NCBI RefSeq assembly: GCF_023205095.1
Contig: NZ_CP046242.1
Location: forward strand, 609,001-673,000
DNA: 64,000 bases
Direction of reading: 5' to 3'
DNA from: Bizionia sp. M204
GTDB lineage: Bacteria > Bacteroidota > Bacteroidia > Flavobacteriales > Flavobacteriaceae
The notes under the pieces are model-generated. The model was given only the letters and a program-made list of their open reading frames with translations, made no database searches and was not told the origin of the DNA. Both the position numbers and the translations under genes were made by a program. Positions 45,885 to 53,961 of this stretch are shown in pieces. The number at the start of each line of letters is the position of its first letter. Position 1 is the stretch's first letter.

Positions 45885-46643
45885 TTATTTAAAACGCAAC
45901 ATGGTTTCTAAGATATCATTAATTTGCTTTGCTTTTTGTCTAGAAACGGGGATTTCCACATCATCATGCATAATTAAGCTTCCACCATCGTGTTTTAAAA
46001 TACCCTTTACAAATTGTGGGTTTATTAAATGTGATTGATGCACCCGAATGAAACCATGGTCTTTTAAAAGAGCTTCAATTTCCTTTAAAGTTCGACTAAT
46101 TAAAATTTTATTTTCTTCTTTGCAAAAAATAAAGGTGTAGTTACTGTCTGATTGACACCTTATAATATTTGTGATTTTCACAATTTGGTAGCCAACACCT
46201 GTAGGTAATGCTATTTGAGAACATACTTTACTACTATCTTTAATGTATTCTTGAAGTAGGTGCCATTGTTTAGGGCTTGTTTGCTTTCTCCGTTTTTCCC
46301 AATTTGAAAATGCTTTTACAATGTTTTTTTCAGTTATTGGTTTTAGCAAATAGTTTATAGCACTGTATTGGAAAGCTTTAATTGCATATTGGTCATAGGC
46401 TGTAGTAAATATTATATCAAAATCTAGTGGAAATAAACAATCTAATAAAGCAAACCCATTAAGGTTGGGCATTTCAATATTTAGAAAAAGCAAGTCTGGT
46501 GGGTTTTTCTGAATGAAAGCCAATCCTTCTATTGGGTTCGTAAAGATCCCAATTATCGTATAGTCTTGATGAACTTTTTCTATCAAATTAGCCAAAACAT
46601 TGGTGCAATGGCTTTCATCGTCAATAATTATTATTTTAGTCAT
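45885..46643 (-). CDS. LytTR-family response regulator with Asn at the phosphorylation site
   Basis: 252 aa. The receiver domain (1-125) keeps the acidic pair IIIIDDE, the Thr of IIFTTAYDQY and the Lys of LLKPI, but the phospho-acceptor position reads FLNIEMP with Asn 55 where FLDIEMP is the norm (codon AAT for GAT). The LytTR DNA-binding domain (about 150-250) shows the typical VKITNIIRCQSDSNYTFIF, LISRTLKEIEALL, FIRVHQSHLIN and VPVSRQKAKQI-like blocks. LytTR regulators bind pairs of 9-bp direct repeats about 12 bp apart. The gene lies 3 bp after the kinase gene. Probable target sites lie at 42.8-48.7 kb. Confidence 0.9.
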   Translation of the reverse strand: MTKIIIIDDESHCTNVLANLIEKVHQDYTIIGIFTNPIEGLAFIQKNPPDLLFLNIEMPNLNGFALLDCLFPLDFDIIFTTAYDQYAIKAFQYSAINYLLKPITEKNIVKAFSNWEKRRKQTSPKQWHLLQEYIKDSSKVCSQIALPTGVGYQIVKITNIIRCQSDSNYTFIFCKEENKILISRTLKEIEALLKDHGFIRVHQSHLINPQFVKGILKHDGGSLIMHDDVEIPVSRQKAKQINDILETMLRFK

Positions 46644-46646
46644 AGT

Positions 46647-48086
46647 TTAATAATCATAAGTTAATGTAATTCGTGATCCTAGTATACGGTGTTCTTCTTC
46701 AATATCTTCAATTTTAAACTTGATGTTATGATCGTTTAAATGATTATATAAGGTTAAGCGATCCAAAAGGATTGTAGTACCCATCGAGTTGTGCAATTTT
46801 TTCTTTTTACCACTTTCCTTTCTACCAATTCCATTATCTTCAATGGTTATTTTTAAATATTCTGTCGTGTCAAAAATGAGTGTTAATTTTTTGGTGGCTT
46901 TTAAACTTGGTTGCAAACCATGCCAAATGGCATTTTCAACAATTGGTTGCAATAATAAAGGTGGTATTTGATATTGTGAGAGTGCTTCTTTTGATTGGAC
47001 TTGAATATCATAATTAAAATTTGAACTCATTCGGCTTTTTTCTAAAGAAAGATAAAGCTCTATAATTTCCAGCTCTTCTTCAACGGTAATTTTTTCGCGA
47101 TTACTGTTCTGTAAAATACCACGTAATAGACTCGAAAAATCATCTAAATAGGCCATAGCCTTTTCGTTTTCGGAGGTCATAATTAAATATTTAATGGCGT
47201 TCATGCTATTAAAGATAAAGTGTGGATTCATCTGTGAACGTAATGCCGTCATTTCCGTTTTTCTTATTCTTTTTGTAAAATCTTCTTTTATTTTTTGTTC
47301 GCGTTCTAGTTCTATTTTAGAGTATAACTGAATAAGTTCTGCTGTTTTTTTCTGTACTTTATCATCCAATTCCTTATTCATGTTTTCTTGTAATTGTTGA
47401 TTTTCCCGAAGCTGATTTATTAATTCTGCTGTGGTTTTTTCCTTTTTTTCTTGCAGTATAAATACATTTTTTCCTAATGCTAGTGAAAAACAAAACACTT
47501 CGGCTAACAAGCCTAACTGAAAAATAATATTTAACGATTGCGTAAAGTTAAAAAAATGACCAGGAATAGTATTTAAGCCTGTATAAGCAACATATGTACT
47601 TAATGCGGCACCAATAAAAAAGAAGGATTGACCAATTATAAAATAGTGAAGTAAGGCATGTTTAACTTTGTAAATAATCCAAAATATGAGAATAAAATTA
47701 AAAGGAAGAATAATAAACCTAATAATTGTAAACGTTTTTGTGTAGTATTTTCCATCCAATAAAAAATTATGAAAAGAAAAATAGATAAGGGCATAAAGAA
47801 AGCAAAAGAGCGCGAAATAATACAATATTTTTGCAAGTAGATTGTCATACTTTTTTACTTGTAATAATTGGGATATAAACAATATATAAAACCCAATAAA
47901 AATAAACTGAATAGATTCAAATAGATTGAATGCCGTTTTAGGCATGTACTCAAAAAAATTGGCAATAGGAGCTAATGTTTTCTGAAGGACTAAAAAACCA
48001 TAAACAATTTGAAAAAATAAATAGCCTAGATAAAACAAATAGAGTTTATCGCGCAAGCGAAACAAAAAAACCAATGAAAAAACCAA
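46647..48086 (-). CDS. LytS-type histidine kinase, part after the internal stop
   Basis: 479 codons counted from a TTG. The part contains the seven-membrane-helix 7TMR-DISM domain (about residues 1-200), a coiled coil (210-265), the LytS-type His_kinase motif LRSQMNPHFIFNSMNAIKYL with the phospho-acceptor His, and an ATPase domain with PIVENAIWHGL and IEDNGIGRKES. All catalytic residues are present. It lacks the periplasmic sensor domain, which lies upstream in the same frame before a TAA (48158-48156). Whether this part is made alone depends on re-initiation, for which no good ATG is seen near the start. Confidence 0.7.
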   Translation of the reverse strand: MVFSLVFLFRLRDKLYLFYLGYLFFQIVYGFLVLQKTLAPIANFFEYMPKTAFNLFESIQFIFIGFYILFISQLLQVKKYDNLLAKILYYFALFCFLYALIYFSFHNFLLDGKYYTKTFTIIRFIILPFNFILIFWIIYKVKHALLHYFIIGQSFFFIGAALSTYVAYTGLNTIPGHFFNFTQSLNIIFQLGLLAEVFCFSLALGKNVFILQEKKEKTTAELINQLRENQQLQENMNKELDDKVQKKTAELIQLYSKIELEREQKIKEDFTKRIRKTEMTALRSQMNPHFIFNSMNAIKYLIMTSENEKAMAYLDDFSSLLRGILQNSNREKITVEEELEIIELYLSLEKSRMSSNFNYDIQVQSKEALSQYQIPPLLLQPIVENAIWHGLQPSLKATKKLTLIFDTTEYLKITIEDNGIGRKESGKKKKLHNSMGTTILLDRLTLYNHLNDHNIKFKIEDIEEEHRILGSRITLTYDY

Positions 48087-48155
48087 AATAGTAATCAGAG
48101 AAATGATATAGAAGTAAATAAACCCTATGGAATTTAATTGATCTGAATATTTTTT

Positions 48156-48677
48156 TTAAGAGACTTCCCAATAAGCTCGTTCCGAATACATATGTGGTTT
48201 GGTTAGAATTGGATCCGTATGAATATCCAACCTGACATATATTTCTGATTCTTGAAAAGGCGTAAATCTCAATTTTGTAAAAATGCGCTCTATGTTATTA
48301 GTTCGTTCAATTAATGGAATGTAAAATCCATTTTTAAATATTTTATAATCTGAATATACTTGTTGATAAATATGGGTGTAATCTGTTAAACTATGTAAAT
48401 ACACCTTAACGCTATCTTGCGACCGGTTTTTAATTTTAAATTTAAGCCAAATGGATTCCACTTTAGAAGCTATGTAAGAAGAATCATAAGGTTTCCAGTT
48501 GGTGAGATCTTTAACGTCTTCAAAAGTTACATTCTTTTCGCTTCTTAGAGTGGTAACATTTTGATTGTTAAGTAATTGAATCTTAAACGGAATGGAATCG
48601 GCCATAATTTGGGCAGATAATTGAGGAATACCGCATAAAAAGTAAAAAAATAAAATTGCTAAAATTTTAAACATCAT
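48156..48677 (-). CDS. 7TMR-DISMED2 periplasmic sensor domain, part before the internal stop
   Basis: 173 aa. Signal peptide (ends PQLSAQ), then a beta-sandwich sensor domain of the DISMED2 type: WKPYDSSYIASKVESIWLKFKIKNRS and VYLHSLTDYTHIYQQVY ... FTPFQESEIYVRLDI. It ends at TAA right where the first membrane helix should follow. On its own it would be a soluble periplasmic protein with no kinase. It has two start Met codons (48677, 48674); a TATTTTAG box ends only 2 bp upstream of the first, so a leaderless mRNA is possible. Confidence 0.7.
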   Translation of the reverse strand: MMFKILAILFFYFLCGIPQLSAQIMADSIPFKIQLLNNQNVTTLRSEKNVTFEDVKDLTNWKPYDSSYIASKVESIWLKFKIKNRSQDSVKVYLHSLTDYTHIYQQVYSDYKIFKNGFYIPLIERTNNIERIFTKLRFTPFQESEIYVRLDIHTDPILTKPHMYSERAYWEVS

Positions 48678-48679
48678 AG

Positions 48680-48746
48680 CTAAAATACCAATCTATTCTG
48701 ACATATTTGATGTTAGATTAGAATTCAGCTGTTACTAATTAGTATT
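48680..48746 (-). promoter_or_regulatory. promoter region with two direct-repeat operators (two-component operon)
   Basis: Repeats (plus-strand spelling): ATTAGAATT 48717-48725 and ATTAGTATT 48738-48746, 21 bp apart, the best-matching pair of the set. A -7-like TATTTTAG lies at 48687-48680 in the expected position; no TTG is visible at -33, so the promoter may depend on activation. Confidence 0.6.
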
Positions 48747-49002
48747 TGGTAAATTTTAATTGTGGTTGGTTTTCATTACCTCTACACATTGTTTTGTGGC
48801 ATTTTTCAAGTTTTCAGAAAGTTATTTTAACCAAATCAGCTAATTTGATATTAAATAGGCTTCTTGCCTATTGTGCACCATTTTTATTTTAATTACTATT
48901 ACAGTGGTTTGGTTGTGTTCGTCATTGCAAAAAGATAAATCTTTTAAGGTTTTTAATAGTTTAAAGTAATATCTAAAAATTTTAAACTTCTGTTAAACAA
49001 AA
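48747..49002. other. intergenic stretch between the two-component and metal-efflux operons
   Basis: AT-rich divergent region. Apart from the two promoters at its ends nothing was recognised. Confidence 0.5.
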
Positions 49003-49031
49003 TTTGGTGTATTAAAAATTTTGTATATTTG
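49003..49031 (+). promoter_or_regulatory. promoter of the metal-efflux operon
   Basis: TTTG (49003-49006), 17-nt spacer, TATATTTG (49024-49031): a near-ideal Bacteroidetes promoter. ATG 49040 lies 8 nt past the box, so the leader is only a few bases. No metal-regulator gene or operator was recognised nearby. Confidence 0.65.
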
Positions 49032-49039
49032 CTAATCGT

Positions 49040-49453
49040 ATGAAAAACGTATTCCATAATATACTATCTATTGCTATGGCATTTGTCGTGTTATTTTCGA
49101 CGTTGTCATTCACAGTTGATATGCATTATTGTGGTGGTACTTTGGTAGAAACCGCTATCTTTAATAAAGCCAAAGGCTGCGGTATGGATATGAATAAACC
49201 ATCTACGGAAGGCTGTACGATTACCAAAAAAGATTGTTGTAAAAACGAACAAACTCTAGTTGATGGTCAAGATGAACTCCAATTACATGTTGATAAAATT
49301 TCTTTTGAGCAACAGGTATTTATTGCGTCATTTGTACAGACATACCTAAACCTTTTTGAAGATCTTGACACCCAAGCTTCATCTTATACAACATACGAAC
49401 CTCCACTCGTTATCAGGCAAATCTTCAAGCTTGACGAGACCTATTTAATTTGA
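49040..49453 (+). CDS. HYC_CC_PP family protein
   Basis: 137 aa with an N-terminal signal (MKNVFHNILSIAMAFVVLFS). It carries the three family marks: HYC in DMHYCGG (about 30), CC in KDCCKNE (about 66) and PP in YEPPLV. Further Cys and Met (KGCGMDMN, EGCTI) suggest metal binding. It is found in Bacteroidota beside RND metal-efflux genes. As first gene of this operon it probably handles copper or a similar ion in the periplasm; the function is inferred from residues and context. Confidence 0.88.
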   Translation: MKNVFHNILSIAMAFVVLFSTLSFTVDMHYCGGTLVETAIFNKAKGCGMDMNKPSTEGCTITKKDCCKNEQTLVDGQDELQLHVDKISFEQQVFIASFVQTYLNLFEDLDTQASSYTTYEPPLVIRQIFKLDETYLI

Positions 49454-49560
49454 TTTTTAAACAATAAACCTTGTTATCCAGTGATTCATTTCATTAGGAT
49501 GACTTCTTGCGTTCGATGTTTTTCTAACATCAATGTCTAACTGTTTAATAATCAATACTC

Positions 49561-52500
49561 ATGCTGAATAAAAGCATCAAATTTTTAATAGAGAATAAAC
49601 TCGTAGCTGTTCTGTTACTCGTCCTTTTTGTAGGTTGGGGAACTGTGAATGCCCCTTTTAATTGGGATACTGGGTTTTTACCAAGCAACCCTGTGGCCGT
49701 CGATGCCATTCCAGATATTGGCGAAAACCAACAAATTGTTTTCACGAAATGGGAAGGTCGTTCACCCCAAGATATTGAAGACCAAATTACTTATCCTTTA
49801 ACGACGTCTTTATTGGGAATTTCAGGTGTAAAAACCATCAGAAGTTCGTCCATGTTTGGGTTTTCAAGTATCTATATCATTTTTGAAGAAGATGTAGAAT
49901 TCTATTGGAGCCGAAGTCGCATATTAGAAAAACTCAATTCCCTACCTAGTGGATTATTACCCGAAGATGTGAATCCAGCGTTGGGTCCAGACGCCACAGG
50001 TTTAGGACAAATTTTTTGGTACACATTAGAAGGTCGTGATAAAAACGGAAACGTTACTGGTGGTTGGGATTTGCACGAATTGCGAAGCATTCAAGATTAC
50101 TACGTAAAATATGCCTTATCGTCGGCAAGTGGCGTTTCTGAAGTGGCTTCCATTGGTGGTTATGTTCAAGAATATCAAGTAGATGTGAACCCGGAACTGA
50201 TGCGTCAATACAATGTGGGGTTAGACCAAGTTGTAAAAGCCGTTAAGGAAAGTAATAAAGATATTGGTGCGCAAACATTAGAAATCAATCAAGCCGAATA
50301 TTTAGTGCGTGGTTTGGGTTACGTAAAATCTATTGCAGACATAGAAAATGCTGTTGTTGCTTCCGAAGATTTCACATCCCTAAAAATTAAAGACATTGGT
50401 AAGGTATCATTAGGGCCTGCAGCACGACGCGGCATATTAGATAAGGAAGGTGCAGAAGTTGTTGGAGGCGTTGTTGTGGCACGTTATGGTGCAAATCCGA
50501 TGGAAGTTATCAACAACGTCAAAGAAAAAATCAACGAATTAAGTTTTGGATTGCCATCCAAAGTTTTAGCAGATGGTAGTACATCCCAACTGACTATTGT
50601 GCCATTTTACGATAGGAGTGAACTGATTCAAGAAACTTTAGGCACACTAAACGAAGCCTTAACTTTAGAGATTTTAATTACCATTTTGGTGATTATCATT
50701 ATGGTATTTAACCTTCGCGCTTCTATTTTAATTTCTGGCTTATTACCAGTTGCGGTTTTAATGGTATTTATCGCCATGAAACTCTTCAATGTCGATGCCA
50801 ATATTGTGGCACTTTCTGGTATTGCCATTGCTATTGGAACCATGGTGGATGTTGGTGTCATACTTTCAGAAAACATCATCAGGCATTTGGAAGTTGAACG
50901 TGAAAAGCGAACAGTTCAAAGTGAAAAATTAAAAATTAAAAATGATTATAGCGACGCAGATTCTGAAGATGAGATTCTTCACGCTGTTCAGAATGACAAA
51001 CGTTCAATAAACCAAATGGTTTACAACGCCACAGCTGAAGTTTCTGGTGCCATTGTAACCGCAGTAATGACAACCATTATTAGTTTCATTCCTGTATTTA
51101 CTATGATTGGAGCCGAAGGCAAACTATTCAGACCATTAGCCTTTACAAAAACCTTTGCATTAACCGCTTCCCTTATTGTGGCTTTATTTATAATTCCACC
51201 TTTTGCAGCCTATTTATTCCGAAGAAAAAGCATCAAAACGCGTTTTAGTTACCTTATAAATGCAGCTTTAATAATAGCAGGAATAATGGGTCTTATTTAT
51301 GGTTATTGGTTAGGAATCATTTTGATAGGTTTTGGAATTTCAGGTCTATTAAAACTTCAAAATATTATTGATGCAAAGCGCGCAAATATTATTAATATAA
51401 TCATTTCTGCAGCTGCTATCGTGTTCCTTTTAGCTGAATATTGGAGACCATTAGGAGTCGATAAAAGCATCTTTTGGAATCTCATTTTTGTAAGTGTCAT
51501 TTGTTTTGGATTGTTGGGTGGTTTTATGTTATTCCGAAGTTATTACACGCGTATTTTAAGATGGTGTTTAGATAATAAACTATTGTTTCTATCTGTTCCA
51601 ACGGCGATTGTAATGGCTGGTTTTTTCATCATGAAAAACACAGGAAAAGAATTTATGCCTTCATTAAACGAAGGTTCTTTCTTATTGATGCCAACCTCAA
51701 TGCCACATTCTGGAGTTGAAGAAAATAAACGGGTGTTACAGCAATTGGATATGGCCGTTGCCAGCATTCCAGAAATTGAAACCGTTGTTGGTAAAGCAGG
51801 TAGAACCGAATCGGCTTTAGATCCGGCACCTTTATCGATGTACGAAAACATGATTCAGTATAAACCGGAATATATGCTGAATGATGATGGCGAGCGTCAG
51901 CGTTATAAAGTGAATGAGGATGGTTTGTTTGAATTGACCGATGGACGATTGGCGTACGATGGAAGTGAAAGATTCAAGGAGACGTCAGGTCGAGTGTCAC
52001 GAGGCACGAGTGATGTATCGAGACCCAATACTTCTCGATACAATTCTGATAAAAAATCAGAATCACTCGAAGTGACAACTGGCGTTAAACAATCTCAACT
52101 AATAGAAGACAACGATGGTGAATTCTACCGAAACTGGCGACCAGAAATTACATCACCTGATGATATTTGGAATGAAATTGTACGAGTCACCAAATTACCA
52201 GGTGTAACGTCAGCACCAAAACTACAACCTATTGAAACCCGATTGGTCATGCTTCAAACAGGCATGCGAGCACCCATGGGAATCAAGGTAAAAGGACAAG
52301 ACTTAAAACAAATTGAAGCGTTTGGCGTGCAATTAGAAACGATATTAAAAGAAGCTGAAGGTGTTAAAAAAGAAGCGGTTTTTGCCGACCGTATTGTTGG
52401 GAAACCGTATTTGCTAATTGATATTGATAGAGAAAAAATTGCCCGTTATGGTATTTCTATTCAAGATGTGCAAGACGTAATACAAGTCGCAGTTGGTGGC

Positions 52501-53442
52501 ATGGTACTAACCCAAACCGTTGAAGGCAGAGAACGTTATGGTGTTCGTGTGCGTTATCCAAGAGAATTGCGCGGGAATCCGTCTGATTTAGAACAAATTT
52601 ATATTCCTGTTTCAACAGGTAGTCCTATTCCTTTAAGTGAATTGGCAAGCATTCGTTATGAACAAGGTCCACAAGTGATTAAAAGTGAGGACACCTTTTT
52701 AGTCGGTTATGTATTATTTGACAAGCAAGCTGGTTTTGCAGAAGTAAGTGTTGTTGAAAACGCACAAGCTTTAATACAAAGTAAAATAGCTTCTGGTGAA
52801 TTGATTGTACCTAAAGGGATTAATTACCAATTCACAGGAACCTATGAGAATCAGTTGCGAGCCGAAAAAACCTTATCGGTTGTTGTGCCTTTAGCTTTAG
52901 CAATTATCTTTTTGATTCTGTACTTCCAATTCCGTTCTGTATCCACGTCTTTAATGGTGTTTACCGGAATTGCGGTTGCCTTCGCAGGTGGATTCATCAT
53001 GATTTGGTTGTATGGACAAGATTGGTTTTTAAACTTCAATGTCGCTGGAGAAAATATGCGCGACCTGTTTCAGATGCATCCAATTAATTTAAGTGTGGCC
53101 GTTTGGGTTGGGTTTATTGCGCTCTTCGGAATTGCAACTGATGATGGTGTGGTTATGGCGACTTATTTAACGCAAACATTTGATAGAAATACGCCAGAAA
53201 ATAGAAAAGAAATTAGAGCATCTATTGTGGAAGCCGGCGAAAAACGCATCAGACCCTGTTTAATGACTACAGCAACCACCATTTTAGCATTATTACCCAT
53301 TTTAACATCTACAGGACGCGGAAGTGACATCATGATTCCGATGGCTATCCCAAGTTTTGGAGGCATGTTAATTGCACTAATCACCTTATTTGTGGTTCCA
53401 GTATTGTATAGCTGGAGGGCGGAGTTGAAAGTGAAAAACTAA
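49561..53442 (+). CDS. cusA: CusA/CzcA-family heavy-metal RND efflux permease, with two repeat-derived insertions
   Basis: 1293 aa. It exports metal ions by proton exchange across the envelope, with CusB and CusC. Family blocks: AIPDIGENQQIVFTKWEGRS, FGFSSIYIIFEED, MVDVGVILSENIIRH (transmembrane proton relay), FMPSLNEGSFLLMPTSMPHS, GRTESALDPAPLSM, GIATDDGVVMATYLTQ, IRPCLMTTATTILALLP. Two insertions appear: residues about 450-480 (VQSEKLKIKNDYSDADSEDE then ILHAVQNDK) in a loop after a membrane helix, and about 808-839 (SGRVSRGTSDVSRPNTSRYN onwards) in the second periplasmic domain. Both are encoded by repeat-like DNA. The stop codon lies inside a heptamer array. Confidence 0.93.
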   Translation: MLNKSIKFLIENKLVAVLLLVLFVGWGTVNAPFNWDTGFLPSNPVAVDAIPDIGENQQIVFTKWEGRSPQDIEDQITYPLTTSLLGISGVKTIRSSSMFGFSSIYIIFEEDVEFYWSRSRILEKLNSLPSGLLPEDVNPALGPDATGLGQIFWYTLEGRDKNGNVTGGWDLHELRSIQDYYVKYALSSASGVSEVASIGGYVQEYQVDVNPELMRQYNVGLDQVVKAVKESNKDIGAQTLEINQAEYLVRGLGYVKSIADIENAVVASEDFTSLKIKDIGKVSLGPAARRGILDKEGAEVVGGVVVARYGANPMEVINNVKEKINELSFGLPSKVLADGSTSQLTIVPFYDRSELIQETLGTLNEALTLEILITILVIIIMVFNLRASILISGLLPVAVLMVFIAMKLFNVDANIVALSGIAIAIGTMVDVGVILSENIIRHLEVEREKRTVQSEKLKIKNDYSDADSEDEILHAVQNDKRSINQMVYNATAEVSGAIVTAVMTTIISFIPVFTMIGAEGKLFRPLAFTKTFALTASLIVALFIIPPFAAYLFRRKSIKTRFSYLINAALIIAGIMGLIYGYWLGIILIGFGISGLLKLQNIIDAKRANIINIIISAAAIVFLLAEYWRPLGVDKSIFWNLIFVSVICFGLLGGFMLFRSYYTRILRWCLDNKLLFLSVPTAIVMAGFFIMKNTGKEFMPSLNEGSFLLMPTSMPHSGVEENKRVLQQLDMAVASIPEIETVVGKAGRTESALDPAPLSMYENMIQYKPEYMLNDDGERQRYKVNEDGLFELTDGRLAYDGSERFKETSGRVSRGTSDVSRPNTSRYNSDKKSESLEVTTGVKQSQLIEDNDGEFYRNWRPEITSPDDIWNEIVRVTKLPGVTSAPKLQPIETRLVMLQTGMRAPMGIKVKGQDLKQIEAFGVQLETILKEAEGVKKEAVFADRIVGKPYLLIDIDREKIARYGISIQDVQDVIQVAVGGMVLTQTVEGRERYGVRVRYPRELRGNPSDLEQIYIPVSTGSPIPLSELASIRYEQGPQVIKSEDTFLVGYVLFDKQAGFAEVSVVENAQALIQSKIASGELIVPKGINYQFTGTYENQLRAEKTLSVVVPLALAIIFLILYFQFRSVSTSLMVFTGIAVAFAGGFIMIWLYGQDWFLNFNVAGENMRDLFQMHPINLSVAVWVGFIALFGIATDDGVVMATYLTQTFDRNTPENRKEIRASIVEAGEKRIRPCLMTTATTILALLPILTSTGRGSDIMIPMAIPSFGGMLIALITLFVVPVLYSWRAELKVKN
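50918..50998 (+). repeat. repeat-like DNA inside cusA (first insertion)
   Basis: agtgaaaaattaaaa matches the heptamer array at 53500-53514. It is followed by gattcttcacgctgttcaga with arms attct/agaat, a palindromic motif of the type common in intergenic repeats of Bacteroidota. Frame is kept through it. Confidence 0.6.
51984..52076 (+). repeat. 93-bp nested palindrome inside cusA (second insertion)
   Basis: Outer arms 51984-51996 and 52064-52076 pair at 11 of 13 bases. Within lie TATCGAGA/TCTCGATA (52016-52023, 52033-52040) and ATTCTGAT/ATCAGAAT (52043-52050, 52056-52063), both perfect. Length 93 bp is 31 codons, so the frame survives. Confidence 0.75.
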
Positions 53443-53598
53443 AAGTGAAGAGTGAAAAGTGAAAAGTGAGAAGTGAAAAACTAAAAGTGAAGAGTGAGAA
53501 GTGAAAAATTAAAAGTGAAGAGTGAAAAGTGAAAAGTGAGAAGTGAAAAACTAAAAGTGAAAAGTGAAAAGTGATAAGTGAAAAACTAAAAGTTTAAA
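53431..53598. repeat. 24-unit heptamer array overlapping the cusA stop codon
   Basis: Units are gtgaaaa, gtgaaga, gtgagaa and actaaaa with a few variants. They form a higher-order pattern in which each block begins gtgaaaa-actaaaa (at 53431, 53473, 53543, 53578; 53501 has attaaaa). The cusA TAA (53440-53442) is part of the first actaaaa. The array fills the gap to the next gene. Confidence 0.95.
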
Positions 53599-53601
53599 GT
53601 T

Positions 53602-53961
53602 ATGAGTAAAAGCATTTTAAAAGATAAAAGTTATGCCTTTGCAGTTTTGGTAGTAAAGTTGTCCCAATTATTGGTAAATGAGCGAAAAGAATATGTTTTA
53701 AGCAATCAGTTTTTGAGAAGTGGAACTGCAATTGGCGCATTAATTCGTGAAGCGGAATTTGCTCAAAGTAAGGCCGATTTTGTACATAAAATGAGTATTT
53801 CACTGAAAGAAGCTAATGAAACATTGTATTGGTTGGATTTGTTGAAAGATACTGGTTATATACATGAAGACGCACATCAATTACATGTTGGTTTTAATAA
53901 AGAATTAGTTGCCATGTTAGTAAGTTCTATTAAAACCACTAAATCAAAAATTCAAAAATGA
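53602..53961 (+). CDS. four-helix-bundle protein (S23/IVP-like)
   Basis: 119 aa, all helical, no signal peptide. AVLVVKLSQLL, FLRSGTAIGALIREAEFAQSKADFVHKMSISLKEANETLYWL and the C-terminal helix match the four-helix-bundle family first seen in intervening sequences of 23S rRNA genes (TIGR02436). Function is unknown; members occur as isolated genes throughout Bacteroidota, often beside repeats. Here it lies between cusA and tolC, just after a heptamer array, and overlaps tolC by 4 bp (ATGA). It may be a late addition to the operon. Confidence 0.88.
   Translation: MSKSILKDKSYAFAVLVVKLSQLLVNERKEYVLSNQFLRSGTAIGALIREAEFAQSKADFVHKMSISLKEANETLYWLDLLKDTGYIHEDAHQLHVGFNKELVAMLVSSIKTTKSKIQK

Larger units (their letters stand above)
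46647..48677 (-). pseudogene. 7TMR-DISM sensor kinase gene interrupted by in-frame TAA at codon 174
   Basis: The 173-codon part 48156-48677 and the kinase part 46647-48086 are in the same frame: 48677 minus 48086 is 591, or 197 codons. Only one TAA (48158-48156) parts them, and 23 sense codons connect it to the next part (KKYSDQLNSIGFIYFYI...). Joined, the 676-residue protein has signal peptide, 7TMR-DISMED2 sensor, seven helices, coiled coil, His_kinase and ATPase, the standard family layout. CAA, AAA or GAA to TAA would explain the break. The adjacent run of eight A is not a frameshift, as frame is kept. Confidence 0.78.

Noticed and set aside
48149..48160. Frameshift in the run of eight A in the kinase gene
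   Set aside because: The two parts share the same frame, so a substitution to TAA and not an indel explains the break.
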